A DNA stretch of 64,000 bases from contig NC_062216.1 of NCBI RefSeq assembly GCF_902686445.1, positions 7,027,084 to 7,091,083 of the forward strand. The letters are read 5' to 3'. A program made the translations under genes and the position numbers. How positions within the stretch are numbered: the stretch's first letter is position 1; every line of letters starts with the position of its first letter. Shown piece by piece: positions 11,540 through 24,059 of this stretch. The notes beneath the pieces were generated by a model. It searched no databases. It worked only from the letters and a program-made list of their open reading frames with translations, and had not been told where the DNA came from. Source of the stretch: Sciurus carolinensis. Lineage: Eukaryota > Chordata > Mammalia > Rodentia > Sciuridae.

Positions 11540-12570
11540 CAAGTTATATAAGTTGTATAATTATAAGTATACAACCATAATATTAACACATTTTAGCATT
11601 ATTAGGGTTGTTTTGATAGCTTCTTTTTCCTTGATATGCTTTCTTGCTTTTTTCTTGATGAGACTTGTTAGATTTGTATCAACTTTTACCTGTATTATTT
11701 CTTTTCTATTTCCCATGTTTCTGCTCCTACTCTTATTTTTTCCTTCCCACTTCCTAATTTGATTTTTAATCTAACTTCTTTCTGAGACAAATACTTTCAG
11801 TTATGTGTTCATCTAAGTACTATTTAATCCAGGTCTCAGATTTTAAGCTTTTATTATCATTTAGTTCCAAGTACCTTTTAATTTCCTTTTCCTTTCTTAT
11901 TTCACCTGTGAGATATTTATATGTGTGCCATTTAATTTTTAAATAGTTGAGACATGTGGGTGAAGTTCTAGATATATTCAGGTGATAAATTTCTGATGTA
12001 ATAAATCATGCAGGAAACTCAGTCTTCATGATTTTAAACTTTTAAATTTCTCAAAGCTTATTTTATGACAGAATATGGTTCAATCCTCTAAATTTTCTAA
12101 TTATCATTTTTTTGTACAGTGTTCTATATATAACAAGTAGGTCCAGGTGGCTGATAATGTTGTTAAACCTTCTATGTCTTTACTCCTTCTAGCAACATCA
12201 GGGGGCTCAAACCATCCAAATATGATTATGGGTTCATCTTTCTAAGCTTTATGAAGTTTCACTTCATGTAGTTTGAAATTTTGTTACTGGGTACATAGAG
12301 AGACAGGATTGTTATACTTTCCTGAAGAAGTTACTCTAGTATAGTTATGAAATGTTCCCTTCTACCTCTGAAAATTCTTTTGCTTGAAATTTACTTTACA
12401 TGAATAGCTCTACTTCAGATTTCCCATGCTTATATTCTTCTTTTGCTTTCAACCTAATGGTGTATTGACTTTTAAAGTGTGACCTATGTATAGAGCACAT
12501 ATTTATTGCTTCCATTTCACAATATTGAACATTTATATCTTTTAATTATAATACCTATTTTATTTGTATT
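11540..12570 (-). mobile_element. Old L1-like fragment, minus strand
   Basis: The T-rich plus strand reads as the reverse of an old L1/HAL1 interior, with phrases like those preceding the L1 ORF2 'gtaattattgatat' region. No intact ORF. The subfamily cannot be assigned by eye. Confidence 0.45.
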
Positions 12571-12889
12571 TATATTAATTATTAATATTGTTAAAAAAAA
12601 AAACACCTGACATGAAGGTCAGTGGAAAATTCAGTAAATGAGGGTAAATGAGGTTTGATGATGTAATATTTTGCAAAAAGGGTTGAATATTTGTACTGTC
12701 AGACTCAGAGAGAAAATTGTTAGAATACTTATATTGCAATTGTTCACTCTCTCATATATCATAAGAATATAGCAACATATTTATTTTATTGTTTGTTAAC
12801 CCTTTTCACTTTTAAAATAAAATAACATATACATATATAGATATGTATATATACATATGAACATATATAATATGTAATATGTGTATGGT

Positions 12890-12892
<3 letters not shown>

Positions 12893-12931
<39 letters not shown>
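12893..12931. repeat. (TA)n microsatellite
   Basis: An uninterrupted AT dinucleotide run, set in a larger AT-rich tract from about 12820. Confidence 0.95.
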
Positions 12932-12932
<1 letters not shown>

Positions 12933-13049
12933 CCAGAGGCAATCACTTAGGTACTCCATTATGGTTTTAATGAGAAATTTTCAAACAAAAAATTCTGAGT
13001 ATTTTTTCACATGCTTATTTGCCATTTGATTATCCACTTCAATGAAATA

Positions 13050-13200
13050 CCTCCTTTTTAAAATTATTTATTTTTAAAAATTTTTCCAGACTGCATTTAA
13101 TTCATTGTACACAAATGGGGTACATCATTTCATTTCTATGATTGTACATGATATAGATTCATACCATTTGTGGGTATTTCTTTAAATTTTAACTGGAGTA
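13050..13200 (-). mobile_element. L1 3' end fragment, minus strand
   Basis: The block 'cattgtacacaaatggggta' followed by 'tgattgtacatgatatag' is the reverse complement of the 3' tail also seen at the L1 ends near 15890..15980 and 45480..45560. Confidence 0.65.
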
Positions 13201-14764
13201 TTTATTGATTGTTCAGTTTTCTAGTCTTTGTATATTTGGTAAACAAGCATGTGTATTGCAAGTGTTTTCTCACAGTCAACAAAGAAGAAGGAGGAGGAGA
13301 AGGAGAAGTCAGACCCAGAAGGACAAAGACTGCACATTCTGGCTTACATGTGGGTGCTAATGCTGATCTCAAAACAGGAGAGCAGAAAGAGGTGACCAGA
13401 GCATTAGAAGATGTGGGAGAAAGGGGAGTCTTAATAGGTACAGAGGTACAGTGTGAGAGGAGAATGACTTCTAATGATGTATATAAAGCTAGGGTAAGTA
13501 GAGTTGACAACAGCTGACAGGCATTTCAAAAGGAGAAGATTCTGAATGTTCCCCCAACAAAGAAATGATAAATGTTTGAAAACAAAGTATTGGAGGTGGT
13601 TCATATGTCAGTTGACCTTATCTCATTATGCCTTGTATACATGTACTCAAATAACACTCTGAAGTCCATAACAAAGGGTAATTGTTATTTCTCAAGAAAA
13701 AATATATATAAACAAATATTTTATACTTTCTAAAAAATAGAAAAAAAAGAAAAGAAGAAGAGTGAATTTCAGCATGCATAGAGAAGGTTTGATTATTAAT
13801 ACTAGAAAATCTGTTCAAGGTGAACCTAGAGGTCATGCAGAACTCTTAAAATAATTTGAGCACAGAGAGAGAAAATAGTTAAAATTATGCCTGCACCATT
13901 TTCCAGATGGGCAAATTTATCATATTATAAGGCTTTCTCAGATTCTGTTTATATCATCAGATAAATTAGGAGATGTGATATCATCATGGTTATGGAAATT
14001 AAGTATATACATAATTATATATATATGTATATAAAAATATGTAATCAGAATCACAATTCATATAAACTAGTCTTTTGTTTGGACATCAGATATATGTGGG
14101 TGAGTGAATTCTACTTTTGTACAGGACATTAAATTCCACTACAAATACCAATGATTGTTGCTTTTTTTTAAGGGAGAAATTGCAATTTGTGATACATTCA
14201 ATTACATTATGATTGACATTGAAATTATATATGTAATTTTAATTTAAAACAGAAATATCACAGCTACTGAAGGTTAATGCAGAAGGAAATTCTGATGGTT
14301 TCAGCTAATACTTGTTAAAATATCAAATGGAAAAATGTACCTTGCTAATCCCCAGGCATTCAAAAGAAACATCACTGTTGAACATCCTGGATTAAAAGCT
14401 TGTGGCAGAAGCATTATGACACATGCATCCTCACTGCTTTTTTCTCCAGTCAATGTCTAGATAGACTGGCAGGAAATGGTCACTGACTCCTGCAGGTGGA
14501 AACACCTGTCACACAGATGTGACATTCATGTGGTGGACCTCCTCTATGATTGCTCTTGTGTTCCTGAACATGAATCAGTCACTATAGTATTGCCCATTCA
14601 ATTTGTTGACAGTCTTCCTTGGCTCTGTGATTTAACACTGAGCAGATGCATATGTGTGAATTACATCTTCTTGTGATTTGTTTAGTTTCAGTGAATCTTC
14701 CTAGGTATGAGATTACTGTTTGGCAAAGAATATGAAAAGTTGTTAATATTTTCCACATAAAGCA
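13201..14764. other. AT-rich DNA without a recognised gene
   Basis: Nothing gene-like is supported. Two overlapping antisense ORFs of 102 codons (13202..13517) are uncharacteristic and not accepted. An AT-rich microsatellite-like patch is at about 14005..14045. Confidence 0.5.
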
Positions 14765-15996
14765 TACATTGCCAAAAACATGGTGCTCGGGAAACTGGAA
14801 ACACATATGCAGCAGAATGAACATAACCCCCTATCTCTCACTCTGCACAAAACTCATCTCAGAATGGATCAAGGACCTTGGAATCAGACCAGAGAACCTG
14901 CACCTTATAGAAGAAAAAGTAGGTCCAAATCTTCATCATATCAGCATAAGATCAGCCGTCCTTAACATGACTTCCAAAGCACAAGGAATAAAAGCAGGAA
15001 TCAATAATTCTGATAGATTCAAACTAAAAAGTTTTTCTCACCAAATGAAACTATCAGAAATGTGAAGAGAGAGCCTCCATAGTGGGAGAAAATGTCTGCC
15101 ACATGCACTTCAGATAGAACACTAATCTCCAGAATCTATGAGAACTCAAAAAACTTTACACTAACATTGCAAATCAACCAACCCAATCAACAAAAGGACT
15201 AGAGAAATGAGCAGACACTTCACAGAAGAATATCTACAAGCAATCAGTAGATACATGAGAAAATGTTCAGCATCTCTAGTAATAATAGAAATACAAATCA
15301 AAACTACCCTGAGATTCCATCTCACCCAAATTAGAATAGCAATTTTCGAGAATACAGGCAACAATATGTGTTGGTAAGGATGTGGGGAAAAGGTACACTC
15401 AAACATTGCTGGTGGGGTTAGTGCAGACACTCTGGAAAGCAGTGTGGAGATTCCTCAGACAATTTGGAATGGAACCACCATTTCATCCAGCTATCCTATT
15501 CCTTGGACTATACCCAAAGGACTTAAAATAAGCACACTACAGTTATGCAGCCACATCAATGTTTGTAGCTGCTCAATTCACAATAACTAGTCAATAGATG
15601 AATGGATAAAGATACTATGGTATATATACTCAATGGAATATACTGAGCCATAAGGAAGAATAAAATTAGGGCATTTACAGGAAAAGGGATGAAGCTGGAG
15701 AATATCATGCTAATGGAGTTAAGACAATCCTAAAAAACCAATGGATGAATGAGCTCTCTGATTAGCGGATGATGATACATAACGGGGTTTGATAGGGAGG
15801 TAAGAATGGAGGAAGGATGGATTGTAGAGAGGTAAAAGAGGGGTGGAAGGGGTGGGGGGAAAATAACAGAGTGAGACAAACATCAATACCCTATGTTCAT
15901 ATATGATTATACAAGTAGTATGAATCCTCTTCATGTACAAGAGAAACAATGTGTACCCCATTTGTTTACAATGAATCAAAATAAATACATTATAAA
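14765..15996 (+). mobile_element. 5'-truncated L1: ORF2 C-terminus and 3' UTR
   Basis: The sequence parallels 44290..45585 closely: ORF2 C-terminal text (WIKDLGIRPENLHLIEEKVG), then the zinc-knuckle-like C-terminus region near 15420..15560, then a 3' UTR ending 'aatgaatcaaaataaatac'. Frameshifts and stops are frequent. This copy lacks the TTAGGG-like repeat present in the 3' UTR of the L1 at 45.3 kb. Confidence 0.85.
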
Positions 15997-17419
15997 AGAT
16001 AAAGTTCTATAGTCTTTTCATATAACCTACATACATTCTCTTGTATACTTCAAATCATCTCTAGTTTATTATACCTAATAAAATGCAAATTCTTTGTAAA
16101 TACATGCTATAACATATTGTTCGGGAAATAAAATGATGAAAAATGCCCCTATATGTTTAGCACAGACACATTTTCTTTGGGTTTTTCACTACACTAGGTT
16201 AAATTCACAAATTTGTGGAACTCACAAAAATGGAGAACTGACTTCACTTTAGTTCACATTACTTGTGAAGAACCACATTCTATGTGTAGATTTATCAAAG
16301 ATGTTGTGCAAAATTTTAAAAATACTTTAATTCAGATACATTTGAATCATTCTCTAACCATTAATACTCAAAAGACAAAGGTTTTTCCATTTGTACTTCC
16401 ATGTGCATGCCACATTTCTCCAAAGTGGGTCAACTATACTCTATTTGGTAGCATCCTAATACCAGAGCTGTTGGAATAATTTTGATAACTTCTATAAGTT
16501 GAAACACCGAGTACATAAGCAGTGTTTGTGAAATGAACTATAGTTTTAAGGTTGTATATGTTGGTTTTGAACTCATTTAAAATTTTGAGTGAATTTAACG
16601 TATGCAAAGATTTTGGCTGGACAATTGTTCAAAGTCAGTTAACTACAGATAGGTAGTTGAGCTCAGTCACTAATTTAAGCACTGTGTGGTATTTCACCTC
16701 TATCACCAGCATTTGCATGCACAAAACCTACCACTGATCTGATGATAGGGGTGTCTTTTCTTCTGAGGTGCTCTTTGGATATTACCTCAAGATCCTTATG
16801 TGCACCTTCCTTGCCTATGATTCTGGAAAAAGAACTTGTTTCTGAAAAATTGGGAGAAGAAATTCATTGAAATATGTCACTGCCTATGACTGTATAATTG
16901 CCCGGTTGACACATCAGTGGAGGTGATATGCCAAATGAAGAAAAATTCTAGGTACTAGAAATACTGTCACATACGTCAAAACTTATGAAAAGTTTCAGAA
17001 TTGGAGTACAAAAGCTAAAAATGAAAATTGAGGTTAGGCAGATGAAAATCAGTGGAAAAAGAGAGGAGGATCTCTCTAAGAAACTAGAACTTCAACCTAT
17101 ATTAATAGTTTTCCCCAAAAATCAAAACAATGATAAGAAAATTCTTCAATTGTGCTTGGATTTTAAAGGAGATGTAACAACACCAGAGGGATTTCTTCTC
17201 ATTGTTCCCTTCGAATTGGTAGATAAGCTAATTCATTTCTGCAACACTTTGGTTCATATTTCCAAACATATTTTTTGGTCAGGCATGCATATAGATAGAT
17301 GCAAAGTTCCTGATTCATAGCTGGACACAGGCCTTAGGGAATGCCTGCATATTTTGACTAAGAAAACATTTCTTCCTGTCATCTTGAGTTGGAGTTTAAT
17401 TGGTGAGTAACTCCCTGGA
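15997..17419. other. Unassigned unique-looking DNA
   Basis: No gene, repeat family or duplicon match was recognised. The longest ORF (16985..17320, 111 codons) has a lysine-rich first half and no known motif, and nothing around it suggests a gene. Confidence 0.45.
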
Positions 17420-19469
17420 GAAAGCATGAGGACAAATTACATGGGAATAAAAGGTCACCAGACCCTAGTCTGCAAGAAACCTCTACACTGCAAACAAATG
17501 CACCCCAGGCTCACCTGCATACAAGGTAGTGCAGCCCATCTGGTCATCACAGAAGCAGGCTCCACTGCAGGGTCCTTCTCCCCACTGTGCCTGCTTAGCA
17601 GCTCCACTGCTGCTCCTGGTCAGCAAATTTCTGCACAGCACTGTCTTTCTCAGGTTTAGTAACTGCAGGAGCAGCCAGGTGTTCTCCACACTTTTCTCCT
17701 TTAGAGAAATATATCTCTGAGGAAGACCCAGAAGTCAGTACTCCTGGGAGCAGATTTGGTAGAAGACATCTTTCCTCTCCCTCTTTACATTCTTCCTTCT
17801 CCTCTCCCTCCATTGTCTGTACCCTTTCTTCCTTCCTGTATGTGCCTCCATCACTATGTTTTGCCCACTCAAGGAATATGAGAAAGAACTCACACACTAC
17901 TTGGTTTGTCAGCACATGCACCTGTGCATGGGACTCTCTGAACAACAGTTGAGTAACCAGGAATCTTGCAGATTGCCTAGTGAAATAAAAAAATATATTT
18001 GATTCAAAAGGCTGCCTTGCTCACACATCAGTTTTTACCCATCTCCTTTTGCTCAGTCTCAGAAATCAAGTGATCTTTCAGGAAGCAAATGGTGAGCAAT
18101 ACAGAAAACAACCTAGTGTGGAGAATAATGTCAGTTGGTGGGAGAGGCTGAGTGTGCTGTTTCTGTGCACCAGAGCAGTAAAACAGGATTGGCTGTGGAA
18201 GGGTTAACACGAGCCAGGCTATTGACTTCATTGAGATATCAATTCCTGGGTCTCTCCTGGTTGTTAGAAGCATGATTTCCTCATTTTAATCCTGTATCTG
18301 ACAGAGTTGACCAGCACATTAGTGTGCCAAGAGCCATGAGGAGCTCAATGTTTCTCCTCCCCATTTCCCACTGGAATTACCTGCCTGGGGTTAAGTAGCA
18401 CCATCGCCCTACCACTCTGTCTAAATAGTGACACCATTGTCAGTGCCATCAGGGAGGAGGGAGAGTTCAGTTGCTTTATCTTCTCTCAAGGCCACAGAGT
18501 CCTTCTGCTTTATAGTCAGATCTCTTCCAATATGTAGCAAATGGCAATTGTGTATGAAATACCTGTGCTCCTTCTAACTGCTGCAGTGAGTCTCCAGTTG
18601 TTGAAGAGTAAGGTCACCTACAGAGTGTTTAACAACCTCTGTGTTCAGGGCTCAAAATGAATGGAATATTTTTATCTGGGATTCTCACTTTTTCAACTTT
18701 ATTATGGTTCAACAAAAGTACAGTGACACACAATTGCACATTATGAATCATCTTTGATTGTCATGTTGAAAATATTTCACACAACTAGGAGCTCCACATC
18801 AGGCCTGTTGAGCATCAGTGCACAACAAATGAATTTTGGAGGAGAGAAATGATTTTGAAAGAGATTTGTAGAGGAATGCACTCACATTATGGACACAATA
18901 AAATATGGGGAGCATTTCATTAGAATTAAAACATATTTGAAACACATGTTTTCCATGATGTAAATAATCACAATGACTAAGGGCAAGGAAAATATCCATT
19001 ATGGTTTTCACTGAAGGATTCTGCATTCAAAACTCTCATCTCAGCACAGGACACTGCTGCAAAGACAGAGGTCCCAGTGATCAGCTAGTGTTGCCTACAA
19101 TTCTGTCATAGAAAAGAGAGATTCAATGGAGCCTACGCTGACTTTACAATTAAATATATACACCTCCAGTTTTTCTTTTTGGACAGCATATGCAATTCTT
19201 CATTTGCTAATTGAACAATATAAAATACAATACAATACACTTTGAACGTCCCATATGAAACTGCCATCATTCAGAGGTGGAGAATATGAGAGCCACTGTG
19301 TGTGTCTGTTCTAGAAATGTCTGCAGTCCTAGAATTTGCACCTGCCCAGAGCTAGGAGGCTCCTCTAACCCACCTGCAGCCTATTTCCTTCATCTTTGCC
19401 TCCTCAGTCACAAAGTGCCCCCTAAGACCCTTATGACTAGGAGACCACTTTTCCCTGCATTGGAGTGCC
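17420..19469 (-). repeat. 3' flank of the FAM90A duplicon (copy 2, inverted)
   Basis: The reverse complement matches the DNA after copies 1 and 4. Its 18050..18260 pairs with 60880..61075 (including 'agaaatcaagtga' and 'gttggtgggag'), 17700..17950 pairs with 61160..61430, and 17420..17690 pairs with 10440..10720. It contains no gene. It shows that copy 2 was duplicated as genomic DNA. Confidence 0.7.
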
Positions 19470-22241
19470 TCACTCCTTGTCACTGTCCTCAGAGGAGGAG
19501 GACAAATGCTGATTCTCATAGAAGGCACTCATGGGCACATGAAAGCTTTGCTCCTCAGACATGAAAAGATAGGGTGTGTCTTATAGGAGCATTGGGCTGT
19601 GTAGGGGCAGAAGAAGTGGGAGCTGTACTGAACCTGGAGCTCCACCAGGCATGGTGCAGTCTACTATAGACCATTATGAGGGGCTGTTGTGGAACCAAGC
19701 TGGCTGCTGCAGGGCAAGATGTCATGCAGGGTGGGACACAATTCAGTGCAGGGCATTTCCTTGGAGGGTAAAACTCCATGCTGGAAACTTGGGGTGGAAT
19801 TTATTGGATCATGTGGGGTAACATTTGTATCCAAGTCCACTTGAAACTGTCAGAGAAGGCAGAAATTCAGCAGCCCCAAACGTGGATTCCAAGGGCTGTA
19901 TGGTGAAGTCAGGCTGGGGCCAACGTTACATTTTTTTGGGCATTCTGACAAGTCTTTAAAGGAACCTGGGCATGCATTTTGTCTGAGGCCTTGATGCTGA
20001 GTTTTGAATTCTGGCCCTCTCTCCATGCTATAGGCTACAGGCTACAGGCAAAGCTGTTCATTCACATCAGGACACCTGACTACTGACTGAGGTTTGAGCT
20101 CTGACTCATGCCATGGTTGGGGAGGTTGCCTGGGAATCTTTAAAGAGATACCCTCTTACATTTCCTCTGCTCTCTTTTCATGGAAGGCAGGGATCTGGAC
20201 ACAGGGTCTTACTGCTGGCTGGCAGTTGACAGTGGTGCTCACATCCTGTCAGGTTTTGGGTGCAGCAAATGAGTAAAAGTCAAGTTCTTTACTTTGGATG
20301 CAATGTGCTGAAGGGATGATGGGTTTCTCATCAGCATTCTTGGCAGCTGACTGATTGGGGACCACAGGGACCAGTACCGACATCTTCCCAGGTATTTGCA
20401 TTAGCAAAGGCCTGGTGGGATGCTGGAGGTGATGACAAACATATTACAAGTTCATTACCAATGCTTTGTGTCAAGGAAAATTAAAAGCCACCTGTATAGG
20501 AAATAGAATGGAGAATGTCAAATTTCAGAGAAACCATTTGATCAGTAACTTCAAATACAATGAGTGTTCCACCTCAGTGATGATTAGTAAAAGACCCATT
20601 ACAGTATCTCTTTGACATATTTTATATCATAGTTGAGGATACCACATTCTTAATATGGATTCATGTAAACTAAGATGTAAAAGGCTATATTGTGCATTCT
20701 CCCATGCGATAGATCTAGGTCATGCAACTTTGAGAAAAGTGTGATGGCTGAGGAGTTTTCATAGGAAATCTCAGATTGTTCCCTTTCTAGCAGTATGAAA
20801 AGGGATGCATGGTATGTTTTCTCATGATGAGGCATTTGATTAAATATACCCACAAACATGTAAGAAAGGACATGGAAGAGATGGTAATCAGGTGGAGACT
20901 GGGTGGAGGTTGACACTCAGATCAGCACAGGATTCTGTCACTTCATTCCCTAGTTCCTGTCTGCCTTGGGTTCTCCTAGGAAATCTCCAAGGGGAGTATT
21001 TTACTGCTGCTCTTCTTGCCTATAGAAAAAAAAACAGGGTATTTGAATAAATCCAGAGGAGGAGGAAATGTTTCAGGTCCCAGTTCCTTTGTGTTTGTGG
21101 TGACTTGTTGTGACCCTCTCTAGGTCTGTGTCTTCTCTCATGTCAGACCCCACCACTATCTGCAGGCAACCCTTCTCATTTACCACTAAATCAATTCACA
21201 TAAATTTCATTGCCTTTGTGCCTGCCATGGTCATGTTTTTAGGGGGATCTGAATACTGCCCCTTACTGAATGCACAGGAAAATGGAGTAAGATTTTATCT
21301 TTTTGAGAGGGTGTTCTGGTATATTTCTCTATGTTTGCACTTTTTTCCATGGACATGCCATGTGATCATCATGTAGAGAAAAAGAAAAAACTTTGCAACA
21401 ATGCATTAGAGTTCAGTGCCCAAGGCTGGGATGCCCACTTTCCCATCACTCATTTGTTCCCTGTTTCTTCTGTTTTTCAGGCTGGTTATAGCCTCCTGTG
21501 TTGTGGACATTCTCAGTCTACCTTGGTGCCTGGCTCTCCATCTCATTCATTGGATCAAATATTTGTGAGGTCAGAGCCCAATCCCAGCATTTCTTGGGGC
21601 ATCTTCTGCTGCTTTAACTGTGTACAATGCCTCACAGTCCTTAAACTTCAACTGTGGAAAAATGGACAAATTTTCCTACATCAGGATGAACACAGTCAAT
21701 TCTATAGCACTGAAACTGAGATTCATTTCCATCTCTTAGTTTAGCATTGCTTAGGTTAGGGACTTAGGACTGTGAAACATGAAATCCTGGGATTTTGAAG
21801 AACTAGAAGGTTTTCTGGATTCACATGTCATATAGAGGCACTAGAAGGAAGGATTGAGATGTCCAAGTTTGAGGACACTGGCCAACATTTCAACAAAATG
21901 ACAAATATTTGGATGAAAACATCCCACATTGATAGATAAGGTGCCTCCTCACATCATTGGAGTGGCCTGATCTACCTGTCAGGAGGCCCCAGGCCTGGCT
22001 TTTTGGGGATGGAAAGAAACAATTGAGTAGCAGAGACAGGATTCATGATTATCTAACCCATATTCTGACCCATGTCACCACCTGACTTTCCATTTACAAA
22101 AATCTCCACTGACACTGGGGTCCTCCCCCTCTGCTGGGGGAGCCCACTACTCCAAATTCCCCTTCTTCTGAGGCATTTTATTCTGTGTTTTAATGAGACA
22201 GTAAATTGGAGGTTGTGAGGAATGACCTGATCACTCATCAT
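19470..22241 (-). pseudogene. FAM90A-like: FAM90A-like copy 2, inverted, decayed
   Basis: On the minus strand the family exons appear in order: exon 1 about 22115..22241 (ATG at 22241 or 22238), exon 2 at 21452..21651 after a TTTCCACAG acceptor, exon 3 about 20912..21019 after CTATAG, and the last exon at 19470..20422 after CTCCAG. The end is family-typical (AFYENQHLSSSSEDSDKE, stop at 19470..19472). Damage: exon 1 is diverged and its donor lost, the first zinc-knuckle Cys is Phe and the His is absent, the exon 2 donor has lost its GT, and frames do not connect. It keeps the promoter-like region at 23640..23770. The zinc knuckle and splicing are both broken, so it is called a pseudogene. Confidence 0.85.
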
Positions 22242-23762
22242 GTTCTTAGAGTTAGGTTCTTCTTCCTCAGATGGTGAGATTGGAATTTCCTGAGTCAATG
22301 AGAAGAAAAATTAATGTATACTGATAGAAGATATGGGAACCCTCTTGGACTGTCTTCATATTTGGTGTGGAAGACATCCATAAGCACAGAGTAGAGCAGT
22401 AGAATAGGTGGAAGACAACTGAATATGGAAGGAGGGCGGAGAAGTGCAACTGCTGAGTCTTAGTTAGAATAAGTTCCACATTGTCTTCCATGCTTCTATA
22501 ACCGGTTGAAATGAATGCATGATTTGTATAACTCAAAATACATGATTATCCAAAGAGAGAAAATTTAACTTAAATAACTAACCAACAAAGAAAAATGATA
22601 AAAGGGGTAATCATAATATATACATTAGAGATAAAAAGCAGTTTCACTACTTTTACCAGAGAAATTGAGAACATGATTAGAAATTTGTTTCTTTATAAAA
22701 ATCTGAGATATTGAGCTGGAAATTCTTGTGCAAACAGAAGAACTTCTCCACATATAGGTTCTACTAAAATTAACCTTGGAAAATATTTCCAAAACTAAAT
22801 ATGTAAATAATAAAACATATTTTCATAGTAATGATTCTGCCAGAAGTGAGATGCTCAAGACTGTATGGGTTCATTGTTGAGTTTCTCCAAACTTTGCAAA
22901 ATGTCCTATAGCAAGGATTGTAAAGCTATTCCACAGAAATGAAAGAGAGGAAATTATTCCAACCACATTCTATGGGGCTAGCAAGAGTCTCAAACAAAAG
23001 ATGACATAGGGAAAAGAGAGCAAAACAATGATAGATATAAGTTACAGAGAAGAGTGAAATTCTGTCATTGTCAAAGGGTTTAAGACTGGAACCACAGGAC
23101 ATTGGCTGCTAGACAGAGAAAACCAATGCTTCCTCTCAGGTGTGGAAAATAAGGAGAGAAATGACCAAAATGTAAAATAGGGGTTGTTGGGGACAGGGAA
23201 GAGATAGGGAATGGAGGACAAGAGGAGGAGGAAATGACTAGCAGAGGACAGTTTGGACAAGACCCAGAACTTATATTTGCATGTGTGGAAAATGCACATC
23301 TATTAATGAGATAATATCATTAACTGAAGAAATTTATATGTGTTCATCACTATCATTTCCAAATACCCATGGTAAAAATTACCAGTTATCACATCCATTC
23401 ACCATCTGCCCACAAGTATCAGTATGCAGAAGTAAATGGGCTCTGAAATTTTAATACATGTGAATAATTTAAATATAGAATGATTTATTTATCCTTTGTG
23501 GTAGAAAGAAACACTTTAAAAGGAAACAGTACTTAGCCCAGCACCTAAACCACAGGTATTGGGTTTCTCGACTCTATGTATTTCTCCAGCAATACTGTGA
23601 AGAAGAACTGGAAAAAAGGATGCCAACCTGAGATCCCACAGTCCTGTTCTTTACTGTCAGCAGGCTTTCAGACAGGTGGCTGCTGGACATATAGCACGGG
23701 AAGGGACGTAGACAGCAGGAGATGCCAGGGAAGGGCCAGACAGGGAGGGTCACAGCCCTGGA

Positions 23763-23770
23763 CTTTTATA
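23763..23770 (-). promoter_or_regulatory. TATA box of FAM90A copy 2
   Basis: TATAAAAG on the minus strand, set in about 400 bp that matches, inverted, the promoter region of copy 4 (54500..54950). Downstream on the minus strand come a 'ccagggc' block, the GCCACCTGTCTG block, and a conserved CAGGTTGG donor context near 23638. Confidence 0.65.
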
Positions 23771-24059
23771 CTGAAACAGGGTCACGTGTTCTAACTCCTC
23801 AGGTAATGCAATCAACCTAATCCCCCTGGAGTAATTTTTGGTTTATGGAAGAATCATACCTTTGCATCCCATGACTCTACTCAGGGTGCCAGATTTGCCA
23901 ATCATTGTGTCCTAGATACATGCTGCTACTCTGACCACTCTCAAAATTTCTGAGGCAATTCTCTCTTTAGATACAGATGTAAAATGAAGAGTTAGGATGA
24001 TTTTGAGACACTACAAAGATTGCACATGCAAGTTCCTCTAGCCAGCATTAGACTGAAGG

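Noticed and set aside
13202..13517. Two 102-codon ORFs on opposite strands
   Set aside because: They overlap almost completely, are low in complexity (Glu/Gly/Arg-rich on +), and match nothing known.
16985..17320. 111-codon ORF as a possible gene
   Set aside because: No known motif, no splice or promoter support, and no similar copy in the window; it is near the length expected by chance in AT-rich DNA.
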